A stretch of 64,000 bases of DNA from Geminicoccaceae bacterium. GTDB lineage: Bacteria; Pseudomonadota; Alphaproteobacteria; Geminicoccales; Geminicoccaceae. The stretch spans positions 62,001 to 126,000 of the forward strand of contig JANQPX010000038.1 in NCBI GenBank assembly GCA_028285265.1, written 5' to 3'. The notes beneath the pieces are model-generated. The model was not told the DNA's origin. It worked only from the letters and a program-made list of their open reading frames with translations, and did no database searches. Position 1 is the first letter of the stretch, and each line of letters opens with the position of its first letter. Both the position numbers and the translations under genes were made by a program. Shown in pieces: positions 43,504-52,614 of this stretch.

Positions 43504-45026
43504 AGCGACCGAACTTCCTCTTGATCTCCGCCGATCAGCAGCGTGCCGACTGCTTTGGCTTCGAGGGGCGTAAGATTAAGACGCCACATCTTGATCAGCT
43601 CGCCGCTGAAAGCACCCGCTTTTCCGCCTGCATCACTCCTTGTGTAGTCTGCCAACCGGCACGTGCCTCGATCCTAACGGGCCAACTTTGCCGAACCCAC
43701 GGCGTTCATGATAATGGAATCGATCTCGACCCCACAGTCGGTTCAAAAGGCTTCGCCGGCGCGCTCGCAGCAGCCGGTTACGAAACCGCCTTTTTCGGAA
43801 AGGCACATTTTTCGACCTACCATACGTTCGAACCCACAGGCACGCCCGAATGTCTCAGCTCATCTGCCAGTTTTCCAGCCGACTGGTACGGCCCTTATAT
43901 GGGGTTCCAGCATGTCGAGATGATGTTGGTTGGCCACAACTGGTTCCTCCCTGAAAAGCCACCTGCTGGTCAGCACTATGAGCGCTGGTTCTATGCCGAC
44001 GGCCGCGGTGATGAGAAAAATAGGCTGTATCGCGAGAATGCCGGTGACACCAAAGAAGCAGCACAAACTTGGCATTCCAAGCTACCAGTCGCTTGGCATA
44101 ACAGCACCTGGACCGCGGACCGCGCGATTGACTGGTTGCGGAACGTGGGCCGGGAAAAGCCCTTTTGCAGTTGGGTCAGCTTCCCCGACCCACATCATCC
44201 CTTTGATGCGCCGGAGCCGTGGTCACGCCTCCATAATCCAGCAGAGATCGATTTACCCGAAAACCGGTCTCGGACCTTTGAGGGGCGACCTTGGTGGCAT
44301 AAGGCCGTCCTGACCAATGAGCCAGCGGGACCGAAGCAAAATGCCGATATCCGCAAAGCCTATAGCCGGATTGCCGAGCAGGGAGACGAGCAGCTCCGCG
44401 AGATCATCGCTAACACCTATGGCCAGATTGCGCTGATTGATCACAATGTTGGACGTCTCCTAATTGCACTCAACGATGCAGGCCTCGCTGAAGACACGAT
44501 TGTGATCTACATCTCAGACCATGGGGATTGGCTCGGTGACCACGGGCTCATTTTGAAAGGTCCGATGCACTATGAAGGGCTCCTTCGCGTGCCAATGATC
44601 ATTCGCGGTGCGGGCATCAAGGCCGGGCGTATTGTTGACGAGCCTATATCGACACTCGATCTTGGGCCAACGTTTTATGACTATGCTGGTGCGGAGGCCC
44701 TCCAGACACAGCACGGCCAAAGCCTTCGCCCGCTTCTCGAGACTCAAGAGGCCACACGCGACTTCGCCATGAATGAATGGGAATTGTTGCCAACGCGAGC
44801 CGGCGTTGCTCTTTCCTTGCGCACCGTACGCACAAAGACCCACAAGCTCACCGTCGACCTACAATCGGGCTCGGGCGAGCTTTATGACCTCGAGAACGAT
44901 CCGGTTGAACTGCGGAACCTCTTCAACACCGAGGAAGCCAGGGACATCCAGACCGCCCTGATGACCTATATTCAGAGCCGCCCCAATGATATGAGACCCA
45001 ATGCCGTCCAGGTGGGCATGGCCTGA
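43500..45026 (+). CDS. Type I (Cys-type) sulfatase, cytoplasmic, coupled to TctA
   Basis: A 508-residue sulfatase. The formylglycine motif is VVCQPARASILTG, with Cys51 and Arg55; the metal-site segments are LLISADQQRADCFG and YISDHGDWLGDHG. No signal peptide is present. It starts inside the tctA stop (ATGA) and therefore depends on translation of the transporter. Sequence and insert pattern differ from the 38.4-kb sulfatase, so the two probably act on different esters or positions. The reaction is hydrolysis of a sulfate monoester to an alcohol and sulfate, using formylglycine. The family also includes phosphonate and phosphate-diester hydrolases. Confidence 0.92.
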   Translation: MKRPNFLLISADQQRADCFGFEGRKIKTPHLDQLAAESTRFSACITPCVVCQPARASILTGQLCRTHGVHDNGIDLDPTVGSKGFAGALAAAGYETAFFGKAHFSTYHTFEPTGTPECLSSSASFPADWYGPYMGFQHVEMMLVGHNWFLPEKPPAGQHYERWFYADGRGDEKNRLYRENAGDTKEAAQTWHSKLPVAWHNSTWTADRAIDWLRNVGREKPFCSWVSFPDPHHPFDAPEPWSRLHNPAEIDLPENRSRTFEGRPWWHKAVLTNEPAGPKQNADIRKAYSRIAEQGDEQLREIIANTYGQIALIDHNVGRLLIALNDAGLAEDTIVIYISDHGDWLGDHGLILKGPMHYEGLLRVPMIIRGAGIKAGRIVDEPISTLDLGPTFYDYAGAEALQTQHGQSLRPLLETQEATRDFAMNEWELLPTRAGVALSLRTVRTKTHKLTVDLQSGSGELYDLENDPVELRNLFNTEEARDIQTALMTYIQSRPNDMRPNAVQVGMA

Positions 45027-45088
45027 TCATCGCATTGAAAACGTGCTCTTGATCCGTCCGGCTTTCGTCAAAGAAAGCTTTCCCGCGG

Positions 45089-46033
45089 TCAAGAGATCTC
45101 GTTCTGACCGGTTCGATCGATGCTGGTCGAAAGCGTTTCGAACTCCTGACGGATATACCCCATGAATCGTTCGACCGTCGGACGTATAGGCCGCCTTGAG
45201 TCGATGAGCGCGCCGAGATGACGGTCCGGATCTCCAATTCGGATAGGTAGTGCACTGATCGACCTTTGACGACGCATCATAAAGACCACCGAATAGGGCA
45301 AAACCGTCAGGGCATCGGATCCCGTCAAGATACTGACCACCGCAATCAACGATCCACCAGTGAAGCTAATCTTAAAGTCCTTCACTCCGATCCCCTCGAG
45401 GACCGCACGCAAGTCATGGAACAATGGACTGTCAGGAGGTGGGGCAATCCATGGATAGAGCGCAATGTCGGAGAGCTTAATCCCGCCTTGCTTCATAAGT
45501 GGATGTCCGGCCCGGCATGCGATGACATTTCGTCCGGGCAAAAACTGATCGAACTCAAAGCCTTCAGGGATAGAAGCACGACGCATCGGGACGAGTGCGA
45601 GATCGAGCACGCCCTCTTCCAGCTTCCTTATCAGCTCGGTCGGATAGCCATAAGACTGATCGATACGAATATGGGGATGTTCACTCTGGAATGCGGCGAT
45701 CATCCCAGAAATTACACCATCGAGGAAAAACGGAGTGCCTGCGACACGGACAGCACCGGTTTTTCCATGGCGAAACCGTACCAAAATCTCACTGCTCTCG
45801 CGCCCAGCAATGAAGACTTTCTTACCTTCGGCCGCGAGCGCAAGGCCAAGTTCGGTTGCTTGTAGAGGTCGTTTGCCAGGTTCGAAAAGTGGTGCCCCGA
45901 CGCGCTGCTCGAGCATCGCAAGCGACCTGGAAAGACTAGGTTGCGACTTGCCAAGGAGTTCGGCGCCTTCGGTTAAGCCCCCTTGCTCCACAATCGCAAA
46001 CAGCATCTCAAGATGTCTTGGATCCAATTTCAT
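45089..46033 (-). CDS. LysR-family regulator of the hydroxyquinol operon
   Basis: 314 residues. The N-terminal winged helix-turn-helix (MLFAIVEQGGLTEGAELLGKSQPSLSRSLAMLEQRVG, split across about residues 10-46) precedes the two-lobed effector domain (about 90-300). It is divergent from maleylacetate reductase with 88 bases between the starts, the usual arrangement for an activator of an aromatic pathway that responds to a pathway intermediate. An 8-base palindrome TTATATAA lies just upstream of its own start. It converges on the sulfatase gene. Confidence 0.9.
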   Translation of the reverse strand: MKLDPRHLEMLFAIVEQGGLTEGAELLGKSQPSLSRSLAMLEQRVGAPLFEPGKRPLQATELGLALAAEGKKVFIAGRESSEILVRFRHGKTGAVRVAGTPFFLDGVISGMIAAFQSEHPHIRIDQSYGYPTELIRKLEEGVLDLALVPMRRASIPEGFEFDQFLPGRNVIACRAGHPLMKQGGIKLSDIALYPWIAPPPDSPLFHDLRAVLEGIGVKDFKISFTGGSLIAVVSILTGSDALTVLPYSVVFMMRRQRSISALPIRIGDPDRHLGALIDSRRPIRPTVERFMGYIRQEFETLSTSIDRTGQNEIS

Positions 46034-46121
46034 AACAGTACGTTATATAATCAGCTGAAAATTCGATCAATGAGCGCTGAGTCTTCTGGCAAATTATAGT
46101 CAAACCAACGGAGGCCTATGG

Positions 46122-47183
46122 ATGCTCGACCTGTCTCAATTCGCGGATGATCAAACCGTGGCGTTCGGGATTGGCCTACGCAAAGACCTTGCCTTCCATG
46201 TGGATGCGCTCAGGAAAGAGCGTGTTTTGGTTTTGACAACACCGCAGCAATCGGATCTAGGCCTAGGATTGGCCGAGCAGCTCGGTGCCAAAGCTGCCGG
46301 AATCTTCTCGAAGGCAGTAATGCACACGCCGGTCGAGGTTACGGCGGAAGCACTCGCCCATTTGCAGTCCGTCAAAGCCGACTGCGTGCTTTCCGCAGGC
46401 GGTGGTTCAACAATCGGTCTGGGGAAAGCCCTCGCGCTTCGTTCGGATCTCAGCCAAATCGCGCTTCCGACTACTTATGCCGGCAGTGAATGCACGCCGA
46501 TCCTCGGTCAGACTGAAAACGGCATTAAAACCACGTTGAAGGATCCAAAACTGCGTCCTGATACAGTGCTCTATGATCCCGAACTTGTGGCAACACTTCC
46601 AGCTGCGATGACGGTCACCAGCGCATTGAACGCCATGGCCCACGCGGTCGAGGCTCTTTATGCCCAGGATCGCACCCCGGCATCGGATGAATTAGCCCTC
46701 TTCGGGCTTAAGTCCTTCAAAGATGGACTTCCCAAGGTGGTCGCGACACCTGGTGACCTTGCCGCGAGGGAGGAAACGCAGCGCGGTGCCTGGGCTTGCG
46801 GTACGGTCCTGGGCCGTGTTGGCATGGCGTTGCATCACAAGCTCTGTCACACGTTGGGCGGCAGCTTTGATTTACCCCATGCCGAGACACATGCGATCGT
46901 GCTACCACACGCCGTCGCCTATAATGCTACTGCAGTACCGGATCTCCTGGCTCCTGCAGCCGAGCTTTTTGGCCATAGCAACCCCGCACTTGCCTTCTGG
47001 TATTTCGCAAAGTCCGTCAATGCACCAACGGCACTCAAGAGTCTCGGCCTGAAGGAATCCGATCTCGATCGCGCGGCTGATCTCGCGACCAAGAATCCCT
47101 ATTGGAACCCTCGCGACATCTCCCTCAATGGCGTCCGCAACCTCTTGCAGCGAGCATGGAGCGGAGAGGCACCACAGCCGTGA
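46122..47183 (+). CDS. macA: Maleylacetate reductase
   Basis: 353 residues of the iron-containing alcohol dehydrogenase superfamily, maleylacetate reductase branch. The NAD(P) site is LSAGGGSTIGLGKALAL (about 91-107), followed by ALPTTYAGSECTPILGQT; the catalytic/metal-like His region is NAMAHAVEALY and ALHHKLCHTLGGSFDLPHAET. The enzyme reduces maleylacetate to 3-oxoadipate. GGAGG precedes ATG 46122 by 8 bases. Its partner dioxygenase follows immediately. Confidence 0.93.
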   Translation: MLDLSQFADDQTVAFGIGLRKDLAFHVDALRKERVLVLTTPQQSDLGLGLAEQLGAKAAGIFSKAVMHTPVEVTAEALAHLQSVKADCVLSAGGGSTIGLGKALALRSDLSQIALPTTYAGSECTPILGQTENGIKTTLKDPKLRPDTVLYDPELVATLPAAMTVTSALNAMAHAVEALYAQDRTPASDELALFGLKSFKDGLPKVVATPGDLAAREETQRGAWACGTVLGRVGMALHHKLCHTLGGSFDLPHAETHAIVLPHAVAYNATAVPDLLAPAAELFGHSNPALAFWYFAKSVNAPTALKSLGLKESDLDRAADLATKNPYWNPRDISLNGVRNLLQRAWSGEAPQP

Positions 47184-47257
47184 AAGACGAGAACCTAGAA
47201 CAATTCCCATCAGTTCCCCTGCCCATGATCGGACGTCTTGGCCGCGGAGTAAGCACT

Positions 47258-48139
47258 ATGCCCGACACCCACGAAACCGGCTACTTCAGCGAAAACAACT
47301 CTGCGGAAGTCGTCACTGGACGCAATAAGAATGCACGTGATGAGCGCCTCAAATTTGCGATGGAGGTGATCACTAGGAAGCTGCATGAAGCCGTCAAAGA
47401 GATTGAGCCGACACAAGAGGAATGGTTCGAGGCGATCATGTTCCTCACTCGCACCGGCCACAAATGCGATGATTGGCGACAGGAATTCATCCTCCTGTCC
47501 GACGTGCTCGGTGTTTCGATGCTCGTGGATGCTGTCAATTCGCGTCGCCCAACCGGCGCCTCTGAAAACACCGTACTTGGCCCCTTTCACGTTAGTGACG
47601 CGCCAGAATATCCGATGGGGACAAATATTTGCCTGGATCAGAAGGGCGAGGACCTCGTTGTTCGGGGTAAGATTACGGATGTCGACGGTCATCCATTAGA
47701 AGGCGCTAAGATCGACGTATGGCAAGCTAATGACGAAGGTTTTTACGACGTCCAGCAAAAAGGCATCCAACCGGAATTCAACCTGCGCGGCGTCTTTCGG
47801 ACCGGCACAGACGGTACTTATTGGTTTCGTGCCGTAAGGCCGAAGCACTATTCTATCCCTTCAGATGGTCCTGTTGGAGCTCTGCTAACTCAGCTAGGCC
47901 GACATCCCTATCGCCCGGCGCATCTTCATTACATCGTCGAGAAAGAAGGCTACGACCGGCTGACCACGCATATCTTCGATCCCGATGATGCCTACCTACA
48001 CTCCGACGCGGTTTTCGGCGTCAAACAGAGTTTGATTGCGGAGTTCGTGCGTGTCGACGACCCCTCTAAAGCCGCCGAGATCGGCTTCAATGGCCCTTAC
48101 TGGGATGTTGAATTCGACTTCGTGCTAGCACGCAAGTAA
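47258..48139 (+). CDS. Hydroxyquinol 1,2-dioxygenase-type intradiol dioxygenase
   Basis: About 293 residues. The N-terminal helical dimerisation region (about 30-90) is followed by GASENTVLGPFHV and the catalytic core. The iron ligands are Tyr in APEYPMGTNI, Tyr in PKHYSIP, and the two His of RPAHLHYIV. Together with maleylacetate reductase this gives hydroxyquinol to maleylacetate to 3-oxoadipate. ATG 47258 (GGAG upstream) gives the usual length. A GTG at 47180 overlapping the macA stop as GTGA is a credible alternative that would add 26 residues. No hydroxyquinol-forming monooxygenase is in the window. Confidence 0.9.
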   Translation: MPDTHETGYFSENNSAEVVTGRNKNARDERLKFAMEVITRKLHEAVKEIEPTQEEWFEAIMFLTRTGHKCDDWRQEFILLSDVLGVSMLVDAVNSRRPTGASENTVLGPFHVSDAPEYPMGTNICLDQKGEDLVVRGKITDVDGHPLEGAKIDVWQANDEGFYDVQQKGIQPEFNLRGVFRTGTDGTYWFRAVRPKHYSIPSDGPVGALLTQLGRHPYRPAHLHYIVEKEGYDRLTTHIFDPDDAYLHSDAVFGVKQSLIAEFVRVDDPSKAAEIGFNGPYWDVEFDFVLARK

Positions 48140-48180
48140 CTGCAATCTCCAGCGATCCACGACCCACGAAGGAGTCCCCG

Positions 48181-48837
48181 TTGCCCGGTACAACCGAACA
48201 GAAAGATGAACAAGCGCGGGCGCAAGCCAAAACATTGCAGGATGAAGCGCTTCAAGCCGATCCCAATACGCTCCGGCTCCTGTTCACTGAAGCTCGTACC
48301 CATTACGGTTGGCAGGACCGTGACGTCAGCGAAGAGACTCTTCGTCTTCTCTACGACATCGCGAAGATGGGCCCGACGTCCATGAATCAACAACCGATGC
48401 GGGTAATTTTCGTTCGCTCTGCAGAGGCTAAGAACCGCCTTGAGCCATGCCTTATGCCTGCGAACAAACCCAAAATGCGGACGGCGCCGGTAACCGCGAT
48501 CATCGCGCATGATCTGAACTTCTGGGAGGAGCTGCCGACGGTCTTTCCACCGAACCCCGACGCCCAGGACATTTTTAGGAACAATGCGACGGCAGCCGAG
48601 ATCAATGCCTTTCGAAACGGCACCCTTCAGGGCGCTTATTTCATGCTCGCTGCGCGGGCAGTTGGCTTGGACATTGGTGGAATGTCGGGCTTCGACAATG
48701 CGAAGGTCGATGACGAGTTCTTTCACGGCACATCGCTGAAATCCAATTTCTTGGTCAATCTCGGATATGCGGATACGTCCAAGATCTTCCGCCGTTTGCC
48801 GCGCCTCGACTACGACGCCGTCTGTCAGACGCTCTAG
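48181..48837 (+). CDS. RutE/HadB-type nitroreductase-family protein
   Basis: 218 residues. The family-specific run is LFTEARTHYGWQDRDVS near residue 34, then MGPTSMNQQPMRVIFVRS (flavin-binding Ser/Asn), FRNGTLQGAYFMLAARAVGLDIGGMSGFD, and NFLVNLGYAD at the end. RutE reduces malonic semialdehyde; others reduce nitro groups with FMN. In a hydroxyquinol operon it might feed in nitroaromatics or handle an aldehyde product, which remains inference. TTG 48181 is a good start because GAAGGAG lies 8 bases upstream. Confidence 0.85.
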   Translation: MPGTTEQKDEQARAQAKTLQDEALQADPNTLRLLFTEARTHYGWQDRDVSEETLRLLYDIAKMGPTSMNQQPMRVIFVRSAEAKNRLEPCLMPANKPKMRTAPVTAIIAHDLNFWEELPTVFPPNPDAQDIFRNNATAAEINAFRNGTLQGAYFMLAARAVGLDIGGMSGFDNAKVDDEFFHGTSLKSNFLVNLGYADTSKIFRRLPRLDYDAVCQTL

Positions 48838-48852
48838 ATCCAGGAGATAGGA

Positions 48853-49245
48853 ATGTCAGGTCCGACCATCACGAAAGACGATATCCTCGAAGCATCCAAG
48901 GGCATGCTGCAAAAGCAGCTCTTTGTGGTCTTCACGAAACCGACTAACGGTATGGGGCCGGTCATGGAGGTTATTGAGGATCATCTGAAGTTCCAGGTCA
49001 AATTGGAGCAAAAGGGCATCATGTTGGGGGCTGGACCGTTCTGGGCAGACGATGAACACACCTGGCATGGCGAAGGTATGGTCATTATCCGTGCCGATAG
49101 TCTCGCGCACGCCAAAGAAATCGCGGAATCGGATCCGATGCATGCATCCGGTGCGCGTAGTTTCGTGGTGCGTCCGTGGCTCTTGAACGAAGGACGAGTC
49201 ACCGTGACCATCGACTTCTCAACGGGGAAGCATGCGGTCGACTGA
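48853..49245 (+). CDS. YciI-like small protein
   Basis: 130 residues of the YciI/EthD-like ferredoxin fold: FVVFTKPTNGMGPVMEVIEDHLKFQ, GIMLGAGPFW, and the C-terminal SLAHAKEIAESDPMHASGARSFVVRPW with the conserved Asp-Pro. YciI-like proteins are often muconolactone-isomerase-like or stress-related. An isomerase or product-channelling role in ring cleavage is possible. GGAGATAGG precedes the ATG. It lies between the nitroreductase-type gene and dctP. Confidence 0.78.
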   Translation: MSGPTITKDDILEASKGMLQKQLFVVFTKPTNGMGPVMEVIEDHLKFQVKLEQKGIMLGAGPFWADDEHTWHGEGMVIIRADSLAHAKEIAESDPMHASGARSFVVRPWLLNEGRVTVTIDFSTGKHAVD

Positions 49246-49270
49246 ATAACAAGAATCAGGGAGGTACGAA

Positions 49271-50320
49271 ATGAAACATCTCATGACAGCACTGGCGCTT
49301 TGCGTCGGGTCAAGCAGCCTGGCTCATGCCGAGACCTTTAGTTTGACGATGGCGTCCAGCCATCCCACTGTTCTCCCTTGGGTCGGACAGCTGTCGACCT
49401 TGGTCGTGGCCGAGACCAATAGCCGCCTCGAAGCCATGGGGTCTGAAGATCGCGTCGAATGGACCGAAAGCTATGGTGGCGCGCTCTACGGATTTAAAGA
49501 CACGCTCGAAGCTGTGGGCGATGGCCTGACCGATGCTGGCTGGGTAGGCACGCTTTGGGAGGGGTCAAAGATGCCCCTTCAGAACGTGACCTATTTCACG
49601 CCTTTTGTCAGCGATGATCTTGTAGCGACCCTCAAGATCATGAATGAACTGCACAAAGAGCTACCTCAGCTGCGGCAAGCATGGGATGACGAGAACGTCG
49701 TCTTTTTGGGTGCGAGCGGCGTTGAGACTTACCATCTCTTCACCAACTTCCCCGTAACGTCACTGGCCGATCTCGAAGGCAGAAAAATCCTGGCACCAGG
49801 CCCTTCGGCGAATTGGATCAAGCATCTAGGCGCGGTTCCCGTAAACGGTGCGTTGCCAACCTACTACAATCAGGTTCAGACCGGTGTTGCCGATGGGATG
49901 GTCGTCATTATTACAGGTGCTTTCCCCAATAAGCACTATGAGGTTGCACCGTACGTCACATTGGTCGGAATCGGTGCACAGATGACAGGCGGGTTAGGCA
50001 TCAACAAGGATGTCTGGGAGACCCTTTCTGACGATGTGCAGCAGGTGCTAACTGAGCTTGGGGAAGAGTATACAGTTGCTCATGCTGAGGAAGTGATGGC
50101 CCGATATGAGAGCTTTCTAGCCAAGCTCCCGGAAGCTGGCGCGACTGTGACAGAACTCCCTGTGGGTGATGTCGAAGCGTGGAAGGCTGGACTTCCCGAT
50201 CTTGCAGGTGAGTGGGCCAAAGCCAACGCCGATGACGGGGCCGTCGAGGTGATTGATGCCTATATGACCAAGGTGCGTGCGGCCGGAATCGAACCTAAAG
50301 TCGCCTGGGACCAACGCTAA
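49271..50320 (+). CDS. dctP: TRAP transporter binding protein DctP
   Basis: 349 residues. The signal peptide is at 1-20 (ending SLAHAE). Family blocks are GGALYGFKDTLEAVGDGLTD, VTYFTPFV, ADLEGRKILAPGPSANWIKHLGAVPV (Arg/Pro ligand-contact region) and NQVQTGVADGMVV. TRAP binding proteins usually capture carboxylates through the conserved Arg. It starts 25 bases after the YciI-like gene and is followed by its fused permease, so the substrate should be an aromatic or ring-derived acid fed to the hydroxyquinol pathway, by inference. Confidence 0.92.
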   Translation: MKHLMTALALCVGSSSLAHAETFSLTMASSHPTVLPWVGQLSTLVVAETNSRLEAMGSEDRVEWTESYGGALYGFKDTLEAVGDGLTDAGWVGTLWEGSKMPLQNVTYFTPFVSDDLVATLKIMNELHKELPQLRQAWDDENVVFLGASGVETYHLFTNFPVTSLADLEGRKILAPGPSANWIKHLGAVPVNGALPTYYNQVQTGVADGMVVIITGAFPNKHYEVAPYVTLVGIGAQMTGGLGINKDVWETLSDDVQQVLTELGEEYTVAHAEEVMARYESFLAKLPEAGATVTELPVGDVEAWKAGLPDLAGEWAKANADDGAVEVIDAYMTKVRAAGIEPKVAWDQR

Positions 50321-50335
50321 GCGGTCAGCAAAGAA

Positions 50336-52297
50336 TTGCTTAGCTATGCTCGATTGATCCGCCGGAGCGCAGATCGGGCCAACCAAGGGGTGGCGGCACT
50401 AACAGCCTTTGTTAGCGGCGCCGCCTCCCTTTGGATCTTCTGCCTGATGATATTGATCTGCGCCGACATACTGGGGCGGAGCATTCTCAATGCCCCCGTT
50501 CAAGGTGTCGCGGAGATTGTGGCGAACTCCATCGTTGCCATCGTCTTTCTCCAAGTCGCGCATGCCTTGATGACGGGACGGATGACGCGCACTGACCTTC
50601 TGATCGGCTGGCTTGAGGACGAGCGACCCTTTGCCGCCGCCTTCATCCGCCTTACCTTTCATCTCGCCGGGATTCTCGTTTTCGCAATGATTGCTCTTGG
50701 CACATGGCCAAAGCTTGTCGATGCATGGGTCGAGAACGAGTTCTTTGGAGCACAAGGAGTCTTCACAGCACCGGTGTGGCCAATCAAGGCTTGTCTCTTC
50801 GCCGGATCCCTTTTGACCTGTCTTGCATTCGCTACTCAGGCACTGACCGACGTCAAGATCCTATCGACAGATGGTTATGTTGCGCCGCTGACCATTCGAC
50901 ATAGTATCGTCGAACGTCCCAAGGGATGGCCGTTCGTCTTGGCTATACTGGCATTCTTGCTCCTTGGATGTGCCCTTCTCTCCGCCGATTTGAGCCGTAT
51001 TCAGATAGGTTTGGTGGCGATCGCCTTTATGCTCATCCTCATCTTTTCCGGTGCGCATATTGCCGTTGCCCTGATTTTATTGAGCTTTCTCGGGATCTGG
51101 CTGATTCGAGACAATCCAAATGTTGCCATTCGCAGCTTAGCCCTTGCTGCAGATGGTGCGATTAACCGATATCTCTTTGGTGTCGTCCCGCTTTTCGTTC
51201 TGATGGGCCTTGTCGTTGATGCTGCCGATATCGGCCGTGACGCGTTCCGTGTAGCCGCCTGGTTGTTACAGAAAGTTCGAGGCGGGCTTGGGATGGCAAC
51301 AGTCGCAGCTAACGCCGTCTTCGCATCGATCACCGGGATTTCGATCGCGTCTGCCGCTGTCTTTGCACGAGTCTCTGTGCCGCAGATGGTAGCCAATGGC
51401 TACAGTCGACGTTTTGCCCTTGGGGTTGTCGCCGGTTCGTCAGTCCTCGGTATGCTTATCCCGCCAAGCCTTCTCTTAATCATTTACGGCGTTCTCGCGG
51501 AGCAGTCGGTGGGCGCGCTGTTCCTAGCTGCCATCGTTCCCGGCATTCTCCTTGCCGGAGTCTTTGCACTTGGCATCTATACCATGGCACGATATCGACC
51601 ACGGATGGTGATGCAATCTGATCGTCCAACCGTGATTGAAGATGAAACATGGCGATCGGCTTCTGCCAAGCTCGCGCCTATAGCAGCCCTTGTACTGATT
51701 GTTCTCGGTGGCATCTATTCCGGCTTTTTCACGCCGACCGAAGCCGGTGCTGCCGGCGCAGCGGCAGCCATCGCAGTCGCCCTGGTTAAGCAGAAGCTCA
51801 CATTCCGTCGTTTCTGGCGCGTCTTAATCGAAACCGGCCTTGTCTCTGTCGCGATCCTTATCCTGATCATTGCCGCCTCAATGTATTCCAGAATGTTGAC
51901 ACTCTCGACCATTCCCCAGGAAATCACGGGCGGCTTTATTGAGGCAGGCCTTGGTCTTTATGGTTTTCTGCTGGTCTACGTCGTCATCGTCATCGTGATG
52001 GGCATGATCCTTGATTCGACGTCGATTATGCTGATTCTCTTGCCGCTCGCTTTGCCGATCGTCACGGAACTAGGCGGGAATCTCATCTGGTTCGGCATCG
52101 TCACTGTCATCGCTGTGGAGATCGGTCTCTTGACCCCGCCCTTTGGCCTCACGGTCTACGTGGTGAAAGCAACGATCTCCGACCGCAACACGACACTCGG
52201 CGATATCTTTATCGGAACCTTCCCCTTTGTCGTGATGATGACTGCCGTGACGCTGATCCTCGTCTTCTTTCCGTCGATCAGCCTGGTGTTCGAATAG
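50336..52297 (+). CDS. TRAP transporter fused permease DctQM
   Basis: 653 residues. An N-terminal DctQ-type part (about 1-190, four helices) is joined to a DctM part (about 200-653, about 12 helices) with VVAGSSVLGMLIPPSLLLIIYGVL and TPTEAGAAGAAAAIAVAL as the DctM signatures. Fusion of small and large subunits is known in the family. TTG 50336, 15 bases after the dctP stop, gives a start just before the first helix; there is no strong ribosome site to confirm it. Confidence 0.92.
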   Translation: MLSYARLIRRSADRANQGVAALTAFVSGAASLWIFCLMILICADILGRSILNAPVQGVAEIVANSIVAIVFLQVAHALMTGRMTRTDLLIGWLEDERPFAAAFIRLTFHLAGILVFAMIALGTWPKLVDAWVENEFFGAQGVFTAPVWPIKACLFAGSLLTCLAFATQALTDVKILSTDGYVAPLTIRHSIVERPKGWPFVLAILAFLLLGCALLSADLSRIQIGLVAIAFMLILIFSGAHIAVALILLSFLGIWLIRDNPNVAIRSLALAADGAINRYLFGVVPLFVLMGLVVDAADIGRDAFRVAAWLLQKVRGGLGMATVAANAVFASITGISIASAAVFARVSVPQMVANGYSRRFALGVVAGSSVLGMLIPPSLLLIIYGVLAEQSVGALFLAAIVPGILLAGVFALGIYTMARYRPRMVMQSDRPTVIEDETWRSASAKLAPIAALVLIVLGGIYSGFFTPTEAGAAGAAAAIAVALVKQKLTFRRFWRVLIETGLVSVAILILIIAASMYSRMLTLSTIPQEITGGFIEAGLGLYGFLLVYVVIVIVMGMILDSTSIMLILLPLALPIVTELGGNLIWFGIVTVIAVEIGLLTPPFGLTVYVVKATISDRNTTLGDIFIGTFPFVVMMTAVTLILVFFPSISLVFE

Positions 52298-52614
52298 TGG
52301 ACGGAATCACCGAAAGAATGACATGGCCGCCCAAGGCGCCTGTTGTTTGATCAACGGCGGCGGTTGGTCCCTGCTCTCGACATTGACGGAGCGCGGCACA
52401 TGCGCCATGCCATCTTTCGATAGCGCCGAACTGCACGGTCCCGCCAGAAAGCGCTGATGCTGATGTATCGAGAGCTGTGCCAGCCGTGACCTCGTCATGC
52501 CCGACATTTGCTGACATATCAAGCAAGAGGCTTTGGCCTGGCGATGATAAAGGCCCAGCCAGATAACAAAGACATGCGCGTCGAAGCATATCTCAAAGGA
52601 AGGAACCAGCAGGC
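52298..52614. other. Intergenic region upstream of the IlvD/Edd gene
   Basis: About 317 bases. A minus-strand frame through the region lacks motifs and overlaps the dctQM end. No gene or strong hairpin was recognised. Confidence 0.5.

Noticed and set aside
45061..45078. Short hairpin GCTTTC/GAAAGC between the sulfatase and lysR stops
   Set aside because: A six-base stem with only three T afterwards is too weak to call a terminator.
52278..52589. 103-codon minus-strand frame before the IlvD/Edd gene
   Set aside because: It overlaps the end of dctQM, has no motif, and runs against the direction of the operon.
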